DNA of 64,000 nt from BOG-1155 sp050012495 (GCA_050012495.1 JBEKHB010000007.1:30730-94729), one strand, 5' to 3'. Positions 1-9,273 are shown, counted from the stretch's first letter. Program-made: numbers and translations. The notes: generated from the sequence alone by a model not told the origin.

Positions 1-616
1 CATACCCACCGATCGCGAGGACGTCCTGCCCGCCGTATTCCCCGACAATCGTACCCGTATTATTAATGCCATTGACCTGGGTGACTGACGCGCCGGGGTA
101 ATCGATGGATGTGTAGGTCCCACCAACACCACTCAGGGAGAAGCCGTGCCACACACTATTCGCGTCCATGTACACACCGACGATGGCGCCCGCATCATTA
201 ATGCCATAGGCTTGGGTGCCACCGCCCACGATCTTTGCGGCACCGGGGTACGTGATGGAAGTGTAGATCCCGTTGCTCAGGGAGAAGCCGTGTCACACTT
301 CGCTTGAGTCCATGTAGTCCCCGACAACCGCGCCCGCATTATTAATGCCATGGACTTGGGCTGCGGCGCCTAAAGCACCGGGGTACGTGATGGCAGTATG
401 GGTCCCATTGCTCAGCAGCGAAAAACCCTGGTTCAGACCACCCGTGATCCCGTAACAGCCGGAAATCGTGCCCGCATCATTAATACCATAGGCTAATGTC
501 AATGCTGTAGCACCGGGGTAAATAATGGGACTGTACGTGTAGCCGGCGGCGTAGGCGCTCGCCAACCCGCCGAGGAAAAAAAATAGAGCGATCAGTACTC
601 CCAGACACTTTTTCAT
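1..616 (-). pseudogene. HAF-repeat secreted protein, interrupted by an in-frame TGA and cut by the window edge
   Basis: The start at 616 is chosen because a GAGGAGG ribosome site precedes it and it opens a signal peptide (MKKCLGVL, hydrophobic core, cut near AYAAG). The mature part has repeats of about 48 residues carrying GIN(D/N)AG.I.G.Y, HGFSL and YPGA motifs, typical of the extracellular HAF repeat family of unknown function. A TGA at 293-295 stops the frame, but the same frame stays open from 292 to position 1 with two more repeat units. The equivalent codon of the next repeat (149-151) is TGG in the same SVWHGFSL context, so a Trp-to-stop point mutation is the simplest reading. Readthrough cannot be excluded. 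Confidence 0.75.
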
Positions 617-1045
617 CGGATGCCTCCTCATACAAGATAGTTGGGCCTGGCAGCCCGGCGGTCTTGCTGGTGAACGGACAGAGGCGGACAACTGAGACCC
701 GTTGGCTTTCCGTCCCACCCTCGCGGATGGTGTGGCTTCGGCAGATTATCCTTTATGTTATACCACGCATTATCCAGTAGCAAGAAAAAACGCCATGTTC
801 CGGAAAAATAAATTCCTCTCCCTTTCAGACGGCGAGGCCCGAGAAGCCCGTGGGCGAGGAGTAATGGACGGAATACTCCCCGCTCACGAGGAAGACCTCA
901 AGGGCGCGTGTGAGAGACTATCGATGTCTTATTATGAGGAAGCCGAGGAACAGGCACAGATCCGGGCCCAATCGTACCTATGAAAGGTCACAAATAACAT
1001 TAACGTTAACTGTTATATCCTTGAAGTCATTGATGGTAGTAAGAA
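617..1045. other. Intergenic stretch without a convincing gene
   Basis: Between the HAF-repeat gene and tRNA-Arg I see no recognisable gene. A 93-codon frame (702-983, plus strand) is open, but it has no clear ribosome site and no familiar motif, so I do not call it. Confidence 0.5.
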
Positions 1046-1119
1046 CGCGCCCAGTAGGATTCGAACCTACAGCCTTTGGATTCGTAGTCCAACGCTCTAT
1101 CCAGTTGGGCTATGGGCGC
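1046..1119 (-). tRNA. tRNA-Arg (anticodon ACG)
   Basis: The minus strand folds into a full cloverleaf: a 7-bp acceptor stem GCGCCCA/TGGGCGC, an anticodon stem TTGGA/TCCAA around the loop CTACGAA, and a T arm with GGTTCGAATCC. The anticodon ACG reads CGN arginine codons after A34 editing to inosine. The discriminator is G and the 3' CCA is not encoded, unlike the tRNA-Val in this window. Confidence 0.95.
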
Positions 1120-1239
1120 AACTGCGTTCATAGTATACTCCAGGAGCGCGGGAGAATTGTAGCATATTGTGCTTCGCGACTACTATGTGCGATTATCCTC
1201 AACAGTTTCCGGGTCCCCTTTCTCTATTGCGGCACCGGC

Positions 1240-2286
1240 CTACGGGGGTGTTGTGACGCGCACCCTGGGTCCTTCCCCTGCCTTTTCAATGGACCCCAGT
1301 GGAAAAGTGTCCTCCCCGAGCGCTCTCAGTCTCTCGATGACTGCCCTTTCTTCGGCCGCTCCCACTATAAAGACAAAGCCTACCCCCATGTTGAAAGTGG
1401 CATACATGTCGTCATCAGGCACATTGCCCAATTTTTGCAGGAGCCTGAAGACCGGCGGGATTCTCCCGGGATCCACGGTAATAGAGACGCCTAGACCGTC
1501 AGGGATTATCCTGGCCACGTTACCGGGAAGACCGCCTCCGGTGATGTGCGCCATCCCCTTTATGGGGTAGTCCGCCAGAAGGGCCAGCATGGATTTGACA
1601 TAAATCCTTGTGGGCCTTAAAAGCTCCCGGTACAAAGGCTGACCTCCGAGGGCCTCCATTTTTTCGGTAACTTTCACGTGGTGCAGGTCGAAAAAGATCT
1701 TGCGTACCAGGGAATAACCGTTGCTGTGCAAGCCGTTCGACGCAAGACCGACTACCCGGTCCCCCGCCTTGATCGATGAGCCGTCGATGATCTTTTTCTT
1801 CTCGACGATCCCTGTGACAAAGCCTGCAAGCTCATACTCGCCCTCGGGATAAAAAGAGGGCATTTCTGCCGTTTCGCCCCCTACAAGGGCGCATGCCGCA
1901 AGTTGGCAGCCCGCGCATATGCCCGACAGGACATCCCGGTAGATGGCCTCGTCGACGCGGCCACATGCAAAATAGTCGAGAAAGTACAAGGGCTTTGCCC
2001 CGAGGGTGAGAATGTCGTTCACGGACATGGCAACGAGGTCGATCCCGACCGTGTCATGCTTGCCCGCCATGAACGCGATCCTCAGCTTTGTGCCTACGCC
2101 GTCCGTTGAGCTGACGAGCACCGGCTCCCTATAGCCTTGAGGCACCTCCACGAGACTCCCGAAACCACCGATCGGGGAGAGGACGTGCGGGTTGAACGTG
2201 CTTTGGATGCGGTCTTTTAGGCTGCCTATGAGCCTATCCGCCTTGTCTATGTCGACGCCTGAAGCTCGATACGTGGTGGGCAGCAT
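1240..2286 (-). CDS. purM: Phosphoribosylformylglycinamidine cyclo-ligase (AIR synthetase)
   Basis: It closes the imidazole ring of purines: FGAM + ATP gives AIR in the fifth step of de novo IMP synthesis, in the cytosol. The 348 residues match the usual length of the family. Visible family motifs are SSTDGVGTKL near residue 60, MSVNDI near 90, GGETAEMP near 139 and HITGGGLPGN near 245. It stands alone between tRNA-Arg and a divergent HTH gene; other purine genes (IMP cyclohydrolase, purD) lie about 55 kb away. The ribosome site before ATG 2286 is weak (AAGG). Confidence 0.96.
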   Translation of the reverse strand: MLPTTYRASGVDIDKADRLIGSLKDRIQSTFNPHVLSPIGGFGSLVEVPQGYREPVLVSSTDGVGTKLRIAFMAGKHDTVGIDLVAMSVNDILTLGAKPLYFLDYFACGRVDEAIYRDVLSGICAGCQLAACALVGGETAEMPSFYPEGEYELAGFVTGIVEKKKIIDGSSIKAGDRVVGLASNGLHSNGYSLVRKIFFDLHHVKVTEKMEALGGQPLYRELLRPTRIYVKSMLALLADYPIKGMAHITGGGLPGNVARIIPDGLGVSITVDPGRIPPVFRLLQKLGNVPDDDMYATFNMGVGFVFIVGAAEERAVIERLRALGEDTFPLGSIEKAGEGPRVRVTTPP

Positions 2287-2426
2287 GCGCCTTAAATGTA
2301 AAATGATTGGAGTCCGTTGTCAATTGTTTGCCCCCCTTTCGGGTAATGCGGCGATTTTTCCGGCCCCGTTTACCGGGCATTGGTGAACAAAAACCGGCTG
2401 ACTACGATGAGATGAGAACTTTTTTG

Positions 2427-2455
2427 GTGACAGGGGAAAGCAGAATTTGTACAAT
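2427..2455 (+). promoter_or_regulatory. Sigma-70-type promoter for the RodZ-like/ruv genes
   Basis: GTGACA (2427-2432), a 17-base spacer and TACAAT (2450-2455) with an upstream TG form a good housekeeping promoter, 46 bases before the start codon at 2501. Seen in sequence; activity is inferred. Confidence 0.5.
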
Positions 2456-2500
2456 GTGAACAACAAGCCGGATGGCTTAGAAAGGGTAGGGAGGAGAAGA

Positions 2501-3322
2501 ATGCCTTTTGACCTTGATAAGATCGGACAATTGCTAAAAGCGACTCGGGTTGAGAAAGGATTGACTTTCGAAGACGTGCGGCGCGCGCTTTGCGTCAGGA
2601 AGTCGACGATAGAAGCCATTGAATCGGGGGATTGGCGACATCTGCCTCACGATATCTACGTGAAGGGGTACGTCACCCAGTACGCCTCTTTTCTGAAGGT
2701 ACTCGACCTGGTCAAGCCGGAACTGACGCCGAAGGAACCCCCGGCGGCGGCGCGAAAGGAGCGCCGGGACCCGCCCGCGCCACAGGAAGGGGCGCCCTTG
2801 CACCGGCGGGATTTGAGAAAGAGAATAGTCGGTGTTGCGGTCATGGCAGGCATCCTGATCGCGTTTCTCATTTTTCTGAACGTGCAGAGACCCGGGCGTG
2901 TGGCCCGCCCTCCGTATCGGACGCCGCAGCACAACCAACAGGCGGCCGCAACGGACCAGACAACGCGGCCTGACGACCGGCGCGAAGAGAAGCCGCCGGA
3001 CGGGACGGTTGAGAGCAATTATCAGACGGTCGCGGTGGCGAACCAGTCGGAGAATGCGTACGACCGGCGCGAAGAGAAAGTCGTCCTTGACTCTAAGAAG
3101 CTCATGATTGCCTGTCAGGAAAGGACATGGTTAATGGTAGTGATTGACGGCTCGGAACGGAAAGAATTCATGTTGAACCCCGAGGAGGTCATCATGTTGA
3201 GCGCGAAAGAAAGCTTTGATGTGCTTATCGGCAATGCCGGGGGCGTCAAACTGTTCTACAACGGGAAGGATATCGATTTTACCGGAAAGAGCGGGGAGGT
3301 CAAACGCGTCAACCTCCCTTGA
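2501..3322 (+). CDS. RodZ-like membrane HTH protein (DUF4115 C-terminus)
   Basis: It is a 273-residue single-pass membrane protein. Residues about 5-70 form an XRE-type helix-turn-helix (LLKATRVEKGLTFEDVRRAL), followed by a basic stretch, one membrane helix near residues 108-126, a Pro/Arg/Gln-rich periplasmic linker and a C-terminal beta domain ending in NGKDIDFTGKSGEVKR. This is the layout of RodZ, which links MreB to the cell wall machinery, but the linker is long and cell-shape genes are absent nearby, so the exact role is uncertain. ATG 2501 is preferred over an upstream frame start because GGAGGAG sits just before it. The linker contains a repeated DRREEK motif. It lies upstream of ruvC in the same direction. 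Confidence 0.75.
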   Translation: MPFDLDKIGQLLKATRVEKGLTFEDVRRALCVRKSTIEAIESGDWRHLPHDIYVKGYVTQYASFLKVLDLVKPELTPKEPPAAARKERRDPPAPQEGAPLHRRDLRKRIVGVAVMAGILIAFLIFLNVQRPGRVARPPYRTPQHNQQAAATDQTTRPDDRREEKPPDGTVESNYQTVAVANQSENAYDRREEKVVLDSKKLMIACQERTWLMVVIDGSERKEFMLNPEEVIMLSAKESFDVLIGNAGGVKLFYNGKDIDFTGKSGEVKRVNLP

Positions 3323-3448
3323 AGCGGGCCCTGTGCCCGTATTTATGCCGCATACCGCCGGCGCATTCGGGACAAAAAGCCCTGTGAGAGAAATGTTGAT
3401 CGACCTCACCCCTGGGGCAGGGGAAAACGAGAAGGGTGAACCGGGCTA

Positions 3449-3976
3449 ATGGTCATTCTCGGTATAGACCCGGGATTGGCCAGCATGGGGTTCGGCGCCA
3501 TCACCTGCGGGGCCGCATCGTCGGTATCTCTGAACATGTGCGGTTCCATCAGAACTTCTCCCGAGCATCATGTCTCTCAGAGGTTATTTCAAATCCATAG
3601 CGACCTGAGCCGGCTGATAGAGGCATTGAGGCCGGAAGTCGTCGCGGTCGAGGACATATTCTCTCTGGTGCGGTATCCAAAAGCCGGCATGATGCTAGGT
3701 GGTGTGATGGCCGTCATTTATCTGGCAGTTGTCCAGAACGGCATCGCCGTCGTCGAGGTAACGCCGCGAGAGGTGAAGAATGCGCTGGCAGCGTACGGCG
3801 CTGCAAAGAAGGCGCAGGTCAGGGAAGCGACAAGGAGGGTGCTCGGGATCACGGAAGTGAAATCTTTTCACGCCGCCGACGCCCTTGCAGTTGCAATCAC
3901 TGTTTTTTACAGGAGCTACCGGGGAAAAGATGATATCGTACTTGGAAGGGGTGCTGAAAAAAATATACGCCGATAA
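3449..3976 (+). CDS. ruvC: Crossover junction endodeoxyribonuclease RuvC
   Basis: It resolves Holliday junctions in recombinational repair by symmetric nicking. The 175-residue length is typical. The acidic catalytic set is visible: Asp in ILGIDPG at the N-terminus, Glu in VAVEDIF near residue 68, and Asp in FHAADALAVAI near 143-147. The gene overlaps ruvA by 47 bases and heads a ruvC-ruvA-ruvB operon. Confidence 0.97.
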   Translation: MVILGIDPGLASMGFGAITCGAASSVSLNMCGSIRTSPEHHVSQRLFQIHSDLSRLIEALRPEVVAVEDIFSLVRYPKAGMMLGGVMAVIYLAVVQNGIAVVEVTPREVKNALAAYGAAKKAQVREATRRVLGITEVKSFHAADALAVAITVFYRSYRGKDDIVLGRGAEKNIRR

Positions 3977-4544
3977 GATCACTCTGGGCGTTGGCGGCGT
4001 CGGGTATGAGGTACTTATCCCGGGGTACGTGATGAGCGAGATCCGCCGGACCGCTAAAACAGAGGATACGCTAAAGCTCTACATTTCCTTCAACCAGTCG
4101 GAAAGACAGCCAAAGCCCGTGCTCGTGGGCTTCAGGACGGAGTTGGACAAGGAATTTTTCGAGCTTTTCATATCCGTGGAGGATATAGGACCTGCCCTCG
4201 CAATCAGGGCGCTGACGAGGCCCGTCCGGGAGATAGCGCGCTCCATAGAAGAGAAGGCGGTAAAGGACCTGAGGCAGTTGAAGGGGATAGGGGAAAGAAA
4301 GGCGGAGAAGATTATCGCCGCCCTTAAAGGAAAAGCGGCGAAGTACGCGCTCATGCCGGAAGAGGAACTGCCCGCGGAGGCGCCGGAAGACTTCAAGATA
4401 GAGGTCGGGAACGTGCTGGTGAGCCAGCTCGGTCACAAGCCCGGGGAGGCGCGGAAAATGATAGAGGAGGCCATGAAGAGGAGGCCCTCCATAAGCTCGT
4501 CGGAAGAGCTGTTTACAGAAGTGTACAGGGGCCAAAAGAAATGA
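3930..4544 (+). CDS. ruvA: Holliday junction branch migration protein RuvA
   Basis: RuvA forms the tetramer that holds the four-way junction and loads the RuvB motors. ATG 3930 (MISYLEGVL) is chosen since the family begins with this OB-fold strand; it lies inside ruvC and follows GGGGAAA. The OB domain covers about residues 1-62, then helix-hairpin-helix motifs including LKGIGERKAEKIIAALKGK near 115-133, then a short acidic linker and the C-terminal RuvB-binding helices. It has 204 residues, normal for the family. Its stop overlaps the ruvB start (ATGA). Confidence 0.96.
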   Translation: MISYLEGVLKKIYADKITLGVGGVGYEVLIPGYVMSEIRRTAKTEDTLKLYISFNQSERQPKPVLVGFRTELDKEFFELFISVEDIGPALAIRALTRPVREIARSIEEKAVKDLRQLKGIGERKAEKIIAALKGKAAKYALMPEEELPAEAPEDFKIEVGNVLVSQLGHKPGEARKMIEEAMKRRPSISSSEELFTEVYRGQKK

Positions 4545-5596
4545 TATATGACGAATCGGACAAGCTCTTAGAGAGAAAAAACGAGGAAAAGGCCGAGAAC
4601 GTTGAGGACTTGCTCAATCTGCGGCCGAGGGCGCTCTCCGAATACGTAGGGCAGGAAAAGGCGGTTGAAACCTTAAAGATAGCAATCGAAGCGGCTCTCA
4701 AAAGAGGGGAGTCGCTGGAGCACATCCTGCTCAACGGGCCACCCGGCCTCGGGAAGACAACGCTCGCCCATATCATTGCAAACGAGATGAACACAAAAAT
4801 TGTGACGTCGTCGGGACCGGCCCTCGAAAAAGGGGGAGACCTCATGGGACTCCTGACGAACATGGAAAAAGGAGACGTTTTTTTTATCGACGAGATACAC
4901 CGGATACCGAAGATCGTCGAAGAATTTCTCTATCCGGCCATGGAAGACTTCGCCGTGGACTTCATCTTTGACCGGGGCGTCCATGCCCGTACGCACCGGT
5001 ATCGGCTTGAGCGCTTTACCTTGATAGGCGCGACGACCAGGGCAGGTCTTTTATCGTCGCCCCTCAGGGAGCGGTTCGGCATTGTCAGGGACCTCGATTT
5101 TTATCAGGAGGAGGACCTGATCCGCATCGTGAAGCGATCGGCCTTTATATTGAAGGTCCCTGTGCATGAGGAAGGGGCATACGAGATAGCGAGAAGATCG
5201 CGGGGCACGCCGAGAGTAGCCAACAGGCTCTTGAAGCGCGTGCGCGACTATGCGGAGGTGCGGGCGAAGGGCGTCATTACGGCGCCTGTCGCCGTCGAGG
5301 CCCTGGCCCTTGAGGGCGTCGACGAATGCGGGTTGACCGAGCTTGACAGGAAGCTGCTCAAAGTCATCATCTTTAATTACAAGGGGGGGCCTGCAGGCAT
5401 AGAGGCGCTGGCTGCGACCCTCCAACTGGAGACGGATGTGCTCCTCGAGGTGGTTGAGCCTTACTTGCTGAAAATGGGCTTCCTCATACGAACGTCCCAG
5501 GGCAGAAAGACCTCCGAGAAGGCCCACGACCATCTTCACGTGCCGGTCGTTGCAACCCGCTACGGAAGTACGGGGCTTTTCGGGGACAAAAAGTAA
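4541..5596 (+). CDS. ruvB: Holliday junction helicase motor RuvB
   Basis: It is the AAA+ ATPase that drives branch migration with RuvA. Walker A is GPPGLGKTT near residue 66, Walker B is FFIDEIHR near 113, sensor 1 is LIGATTRAG near 165, and a C-terminal winged helix lies near residues 270-350. The 351 residues are normal. It is translationally coupled to ruvA by a 4-base overlap. Confidence 0.97.
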   Translation: MIYDESDKLLERKNEEKAENVEDLLNLRPRALSEYVGQEKAVETLKIAIEAALKRGESLEHILLNGPPGLGKTTLAHIIANEMNTKIVTSSGPALEKGGDLMGLLTNMEKGDVFFIDEIHRIPKIVEEFLYPAMEDFAVDFIFDRGVHARTHRYRLERFTLIGATTRAGLLSSPLRERFGIVRDLDFYQEEDLIRIVKRSAFILKVPVHEEGAYEIARRSRGTPRVANRLLKRVRDYAEVRAKGVITAPVAVEALALEGVDECGLTELDRKLLKVIIFNYKGGPAGIEALAATLQLETDVLLEVVEPYLLKMGFLIRTSQGRKTSEKAHDHLHVPVVATRYGSTGLFGDKK

Positions 5597-5632
5597 TCGG
5601 CGGGATTGATGGCGGCTTTCGGCCTCAACTGC

Positions 5633-6385
5633 CTACTGACTGAGTCTTTCCATCTCGTGCAGAGAAATGTCGAAGTTTGCGTGTACGTTCTGTACGTCGT
5701 CGGAATCTTCGAGGGTCTCCATCAGCTTGAGCATGGTCTCCGCGCTCTTGCCTTCAAGCTTCACGGATGTCTGCGGAATCATGTCGATCTGGGCTTCCTG
5801 ATATTTCATATTGTGCTGGTCAAAGACCTTCTTTACGGTTTCAAACTGTGAAGCGTCGGTAAGGACCTCAAGGGCGCCCTCGTCTTCCGTCACGTCCTCA
5901 GCCCCGGCCTCGAGGGCGATCTCCATCAGCTTGTCTTCATCCACGGTCCGTTTGTCGAAGGAGATGTATCCCTTCTTGGTGAAAATCCAGGCCACGCTCC
6001 CCGCCTCGCCGAGGTTTCCGTTGTAGCGCGAAAAGATATGGCGGACCTCGGCGGTTGTCCGGTTTTTGTTGTCCGTGAGCGCCTCCACAAGTACCGCAAC
6101 ACCCCCGGGCCCGTACCCTTCATACGTATATTCCTCATACATCTCGCCGCCTTCGGCCGCGGTCGCGCCGCGCTTTATAGCTCTCTCGATGTTCTCTTTT
6201 GTCATATTCTCCGCTCTTGCCCTGATGACAGCAACGCGGAGCCGAGGATTAGCCTCGATGTCTCCACCGCCTATTCTTGCCGCCGTGGTAATTTCCTTGA
6301 TCAGCTTTGTGAAAATCTTTCCCCGTCGAGCATCAGCGGCACCCTTTTTATGCTTGATGGTACTCCACTTGCTGTGTCCTGACAT
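5633..6385 (-). CDS. yebC: YebC/PmpR-family protein (TACO1-type)
   Basis: It starts with the family signature MSGHSKWSTIKHKKG and has 250 residues in the usual three domains. The family has been described both as DNA-binding regulators and as ribosome-associated factors that relieve stalling at proline stretches; the sequence does not decide between these. It commonly neighbours ruvCAB; here it is convergent with ruvB, separated by 36 bases. Confidence 0.93.
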   Translation of the reverse strand: MSGHSKWSTIKHKKGAADARRGKIFTKLIKEITTAARIGGGDIEANPRLRVAVIRARAENMTKENIERAIKRGATAAEGGEMYEEYTYEGYGPGGVAVLVEALTDNKNRTTAEVRHIFSRYNGNLGEAGSVAWIFTKKGYISFDKRTVDEDKLMEIALEAGAEDVTEDEGALEVLTDASQFETVKKVFDQHNMKYQEAQIDMIPQTSVKLEGKSAETMLKLMETLEDSDDVQNVHANFDISLHEMERLSQ

Positions 6386-6406
6386 AGTCTCCTCAATTCA
6401 AGGAAG

Positions 6407-6483
6407 TGGTGGGCAGTATAGGATTCGAACCTACGACCTCTGGTATGTGAGACCAGCGCTCTAACCAACTGAGCTAACCGCCC
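6407..6483 (-). tRNA. tRNA-Val (anticodon CAC)
   Basis: A complete cloverleaf lies on the minus strand: acceptor GGGCGGT/ACTGCCC with one G-T pair, anticodon stem CTGGT/ACCAG with loop CTCACAT, and T loop GTTCGAATC. The 3' CCA is encoded (6407-6409). It is upstream of yebC in the same direction. Confidence 0.96.
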
Positions 6484-6704
6484 ATCAGGGTAATAGTATA
6501 ATAAATGCCGATTCAAAGTCAATACAAAGGCTTGGGCCGGGAATTTCATTTGTCGCTCGCTGACGCCGCCATCGACTGACTTTATGGAAGGGATTATTCC
6601 CCGGGTGTGCACGTACAGGTTTCTCGTCCCTCGTCCGTCGGTGATGATGTATTCTTGAGGCGTGCGCGCACTCGACGGGAATGCGCATGATCTGACCCGG
6701 TTCC
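6484..6704. other. Intergenic region upstream of the cheX promoter
   Basis: No gene is recognisable between tRNA-Val and the cheX promoter. Open frames here are short and lack ribosome sites. Confidence 0.5.
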
Positions 6705-6731
6705 TTAAGTTTTCAGATTACAGAACGATAA
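6705..6731 (+). promoter_or_regulatory. Sigma-28 (FliA) promoter of cheX
   Basis: TTAAGTTT (6705-6712), an 11-base spacer and AACGATAA (6724-6731) match the FliA consensus. About 85 bases of leader with a GGAGGAG site follow before cheX. The same architecture recurs before cheW, fliC and the 52-kb operon. Confidence 0.75.
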
Positions 6732-6822
6732 ATATCTCAGTGTGGATGGGAAAAGAAAGAAAAGACCTTATCGGCGAGACCCTGGCTGAATTTGGCAAAT
6801 AAAGAGCCTGCTGGAGGAGAAG

Positions 6823-7296
6823 ATGGAAGTCAAGTTTATCAACCCTTTTGTGATAGCCGCTCAGATGGTCTTTAAGACCATGCTCAATATCAATCTGACC
6901 CTGGGCAAGCCGGGACTCAAAGAAGCAAAGACGACTTCCGGCGATATTACGGGGATTATGTCCATGGTGGGGGACAGGAAGGGTACCATTGCGATCAGCT
7001 TGAGGGAGAAAGGGGCGCTTTTTGTCTTTAACAGCCTCATGGGTGACGCGGCGACCTCGATCGGTCCTGAAGTTGTCGACGCAATCGGCGAGCTGACAAA
7101 CATCGTGTCCGGCCAGGCGCGGAAAGAATTTGAAAAAAACGGCATAAGCCTGAAGGCATCCATCCCTATGGTCGTCGTCGGAAAAGGGGTTGAGACGAAT
7201 TTCATCACAAATCTCCCTATCATCTCATTGCCATTTGACTTTTCCGTAAACAATGGAAACGGGGAGGTCATGCATCTCGATTTTTCCTTCGAATAG
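6823..7296 (+). CDS. cheX: CheX-type CheY-P phosphatase
   Basis: It dephosphorylates CheY-P to end chemotactic signalling, in the cytosol. The protein has 157 residues with the CheC/CheX catalytic pattern E..N visible once, in IGELTNIVSGQA near residues 88-99, which fits CheX (one site) rather than CheC (two sites). GGAGGAGA precedes ATG 6823. It is transcribed from a sigma-28 promoter next to the flagellar regulators, apart from the main che operon at 31.7 kb. Confidence 0.88.
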   Translation: MEVKFINPFVIAAQMVFKTMLNINLTLGKPGLKEAKTTSGDITGIMSMVGDRKGTIAISLREKGALFVFNSLMGDAATSIGPEVVDAIGELTNIVSGQARKEFEKNGISLKASIPMVVVGKGVETNFITNLPIISLPFDFSVNNGNGEVMHLDFSFE

Positions 7297-7698
7297 CGCG
7301 GACCTGCGGGCCGGAGGACCGGGCCTATTGCTTTCTGTCCCGGGTTTCCTCGCCGCTTCCCGCACCGGATGCTTGTGAGTAGGCTCGTCAGGGCGTTGGC
7401 GTGACTGTCAACGCGTTGACGTTCTGTTATCCTGCGCTTCGCGCCCGCCCGCAGTCCGTCAAGGAGGAGTATCGCAGCCAACGGCTTTTTGTCCGTTACT
7501 ATAAACAGATGACGACATTGCCGAATATTGCCATGCTTGCGTTGACATAGTTGTTGCATTCTTTGCATTAATGTGGGAAAAGAATAGCAGGGTGTGAAAG
7601 GCCGATCAAGCCGGGGACCGGAGGTGGAGCATGGAAGGGTGGAGCCGGACACGGTTGAGAACGGTGCAGCTCATTTTTCTTGCATGCGAGAGGCGCTC
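7297..7698 (+). promoter_or_regulatory. Upstream region of the FlrA-like gene with a possible sigma-70 promoter
   Basis: No gene is recognisable in these 402 bases. TTGACA at 7542-7547 followed at 17-18 bases by TGCATTAAT (7564-7572) is a plausible housekeeping promoter for the master regulator at 7699, leaving a leader of about 120 bases. I see no sigma-54 or sigma-28 element here, fitting a top-of-cascade gene. Confidence 0.4.
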
Positions 7699-9138
7699 AT
7701 GGAAAAGGGCCGAATAATAATCGTTGAAGATGAGCAGAATATACTCGGTATGCTCGATGAGCTGCTGACTGCGAAAGGCTATTCGGTAGATTCTTTTATA
7801 GACCCAAAAAGCGCGCTGATTGCCCTCAAAAACAACTCCTACCAGCTTCTCATCACCGATCTGCTGATGCCGAAGGTCGACGGGCTCCAGTTGATAAACT
7901 TCATCCAGAAGGAATATCTCAGCACCCTCGGGATCGTCATCACAGGGTACGGGAGCCTTGAAACCGCGATCTCCGCGATGAGGTGTGGTGCATTCGATTA
8001 CCTCCTCAAGCCGTTCAAGTTCGAGGACGTGCTGTCGAGCGTCGAGTCCGCGATGCAGTACTCAAGGCTTCTCGCGGGCGACACCATACCAAAGAAAATC
8101 ACGGGCAAGGCGAACCTGCTCAGGAGGTTTTCAGAAAACCGGATGGTCCGTGAGAATACCTTGCTGAGGAGTTTTCTGAAGGATAAGTATAAGTTTGAAA
8201 ACATCATAGGGGTCAGCTTTGGCATGCAAAAGGTGTTCGAGCTGATAGAAAAGGTGGCTGATACGAACGCGACGGTCCTGATCACGGGCGAAAGCGGTGT
8301 CGGCAAAGAGCTTGTGGCACGGGCTATCCACTTCAATTCGTCGAGGAGGGATAAGCCTCTGGTGGTCGTCAATTGCGGCGCTATACCCGAGACATTGCTG
8401 GAAAGCGAGCTTTTTGGCTATGAAAAGGGTGCTTTTACAGGCGCGACCGCCACGCGGCTCGGCAGGTTCGAGCTTGCCGACGGCGGCACGATTTTTTTAG
8501 ACGAGATAGGGGATATGAGCTTCAATCTCCAGGTCAAGCTTCTCCGGGCGATACAGGAGAAGGCCTTCGAAAGGATCGGCGGGACCAAGACCATTGATGT
8601 CGATCTGAGGATCATGGCAGCGACAAACCACAACCTTGAAGATCTCGTGCGGGAAGGAAAATTCAGAGAAGACCTTTATTACAGGCTGAATGTCGTTCCC
8701 ATCCATATGCCTCCATTGAGGGAAAGGAAGCAGGACATCCCCCTGCTCTTCGCGCACTTCCTGGAAAGATCGAACGCCATGAACAGCGCGAGCGTGGAAG
8801 GTTTTTCCGAAGAGACGATGGAAGTTCTGATGGAGTACGATTATCGCGGCAATGTCAGGGAGCTGCAGAATCTGGTAGAGAGGCTCGTCGTGCTCAAGAA
8901 GAGTGGCTTCATCGGCATCGGAGACCTCCCTGAAAAATTTTACAGCCAGCAGAAGCCGGATTATACGCGACTCGATTTGCACAGGGGTTACGACACGTTG
9001 GTATCCGAGTTTGAGCAGAATCTGATCCTGAAAGCCCTGAACGAAACAAATGGTGTAAAGAGTAAGGCCGCACAGATATTGAGCATGAACAGGACAACGC
9101 TCATCGAGAAGATGAAGCGTCTTGGAATAGCAGAATAG
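7699..9138 (+). CDS. Sigma-54-dependent response regulator, FlrA/FleQ-like flagellar master activator
   Basis: Domains in 479 residues: receiver (1-120, with VEDE, phosphoacceptor Asp in ITDLLMP, Lys in LLKPF), a linker, AAA+ domain (about 165-400; GESGVGKE Walker A, GAFTGA loop that contacts sigma-54, LDEIGD Walker B), and a Fis-type HTH ending NRTTLIEKMKRLGI, close to the FleQ/FlrA C-terminus. ATG 7699 is chosen after GAGAGG since it opens the receiver. Its place just before flrB and flrC repeats the flrA-flrB-flrC order of polar flagellates. Unlike FleQ, the receiver keeps its phosphorylation residues, so phosphorylation control is possible. It presumably activates the sigma-54 promoters mapped here. 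Confidence 0.85.
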   Translation: MEKGRIIIVEDEQNILGMLDELLTAKGYSVDSFIDPKSALIALKNNSYQLLITDLLMPKVDGLQLINFIQKEYLSTLGIVITGYGSLETAISAMRCGAFDYLLKPFKFEDVLSSVESAMQYSRLLAGDTIPKKITGKANLLRRFSENRMVRENTLLRSFLKDKYKFENIIGVSFGMQKVFELIEKVADTNATVLITGESGVGKELVARAIHFNSSRRDKPLVVVNCGAIPETLLESELFGYEKGAFTGATATRLGRFELADGGTIFLDEIGDMSFNLQVKLLRAIQEKAFERIGGTKTIDVDLRIMAATNHNLEDLVREGKFREDLYYRLNVVPIHMPPLRERKQDIPLLFAHFLERSNAMNSASVEGFSEETMEVLMEYDYRGNVRELQNLVERLVVLKKSGFIGIGDLPEKFYSQQKPDYTRLDLHRGYDTLVSEFEQNLILKALNETNGVKSKAAQILSMNRTTLIEKMKRLGIAE

Positions 9139-9245
9139 CGCCGCCTCACTCACTGTCAAAAAGGTGACGGGCATCGCGCTTCATCTCTTTGAATATCCCC
9201 CACATTTCCTTGTGCATCGCAGACATGCCCCGACTCGCCCATCCT

Positions 9246-9259
9246 GGTACGTATTTTGC
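9246..9259 (+). promoter_or_regulatory. Sigma-54 promoter of the flrB-flrC-flgB operon
   Basis: TGGTACG with GG at 9246-9247, 10 bases, then GC at 9258-9259 inside TTTTGCTTT matches the -24/-12 consensus. Transcription would begin near 9271, only about 3 bases before the ATG at 9274. Confidence 0.75.
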
Positions 9260-9273
9260 TTTGACTCTTTGTC

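Noticed and set aside
293..295. Selenocysteine codon in the HAF-repeat protein
   Set aside because: The matching repeat codon encodes Trp, no selenoprotein family is involved, and no stem-loop after the TGA was evident.
702..983. 93-codon open frame between the HAF gene and tRNA-Arg
   Set aside because: No ribosome site, no recognisable motif, and the composition looks like non-coding DNA.
910..1570. Long plus-strand frames across tRNA-Arg and purM
   Set aside because: They lie antisense to tRNA-Arg and to the well-supported purM gene.
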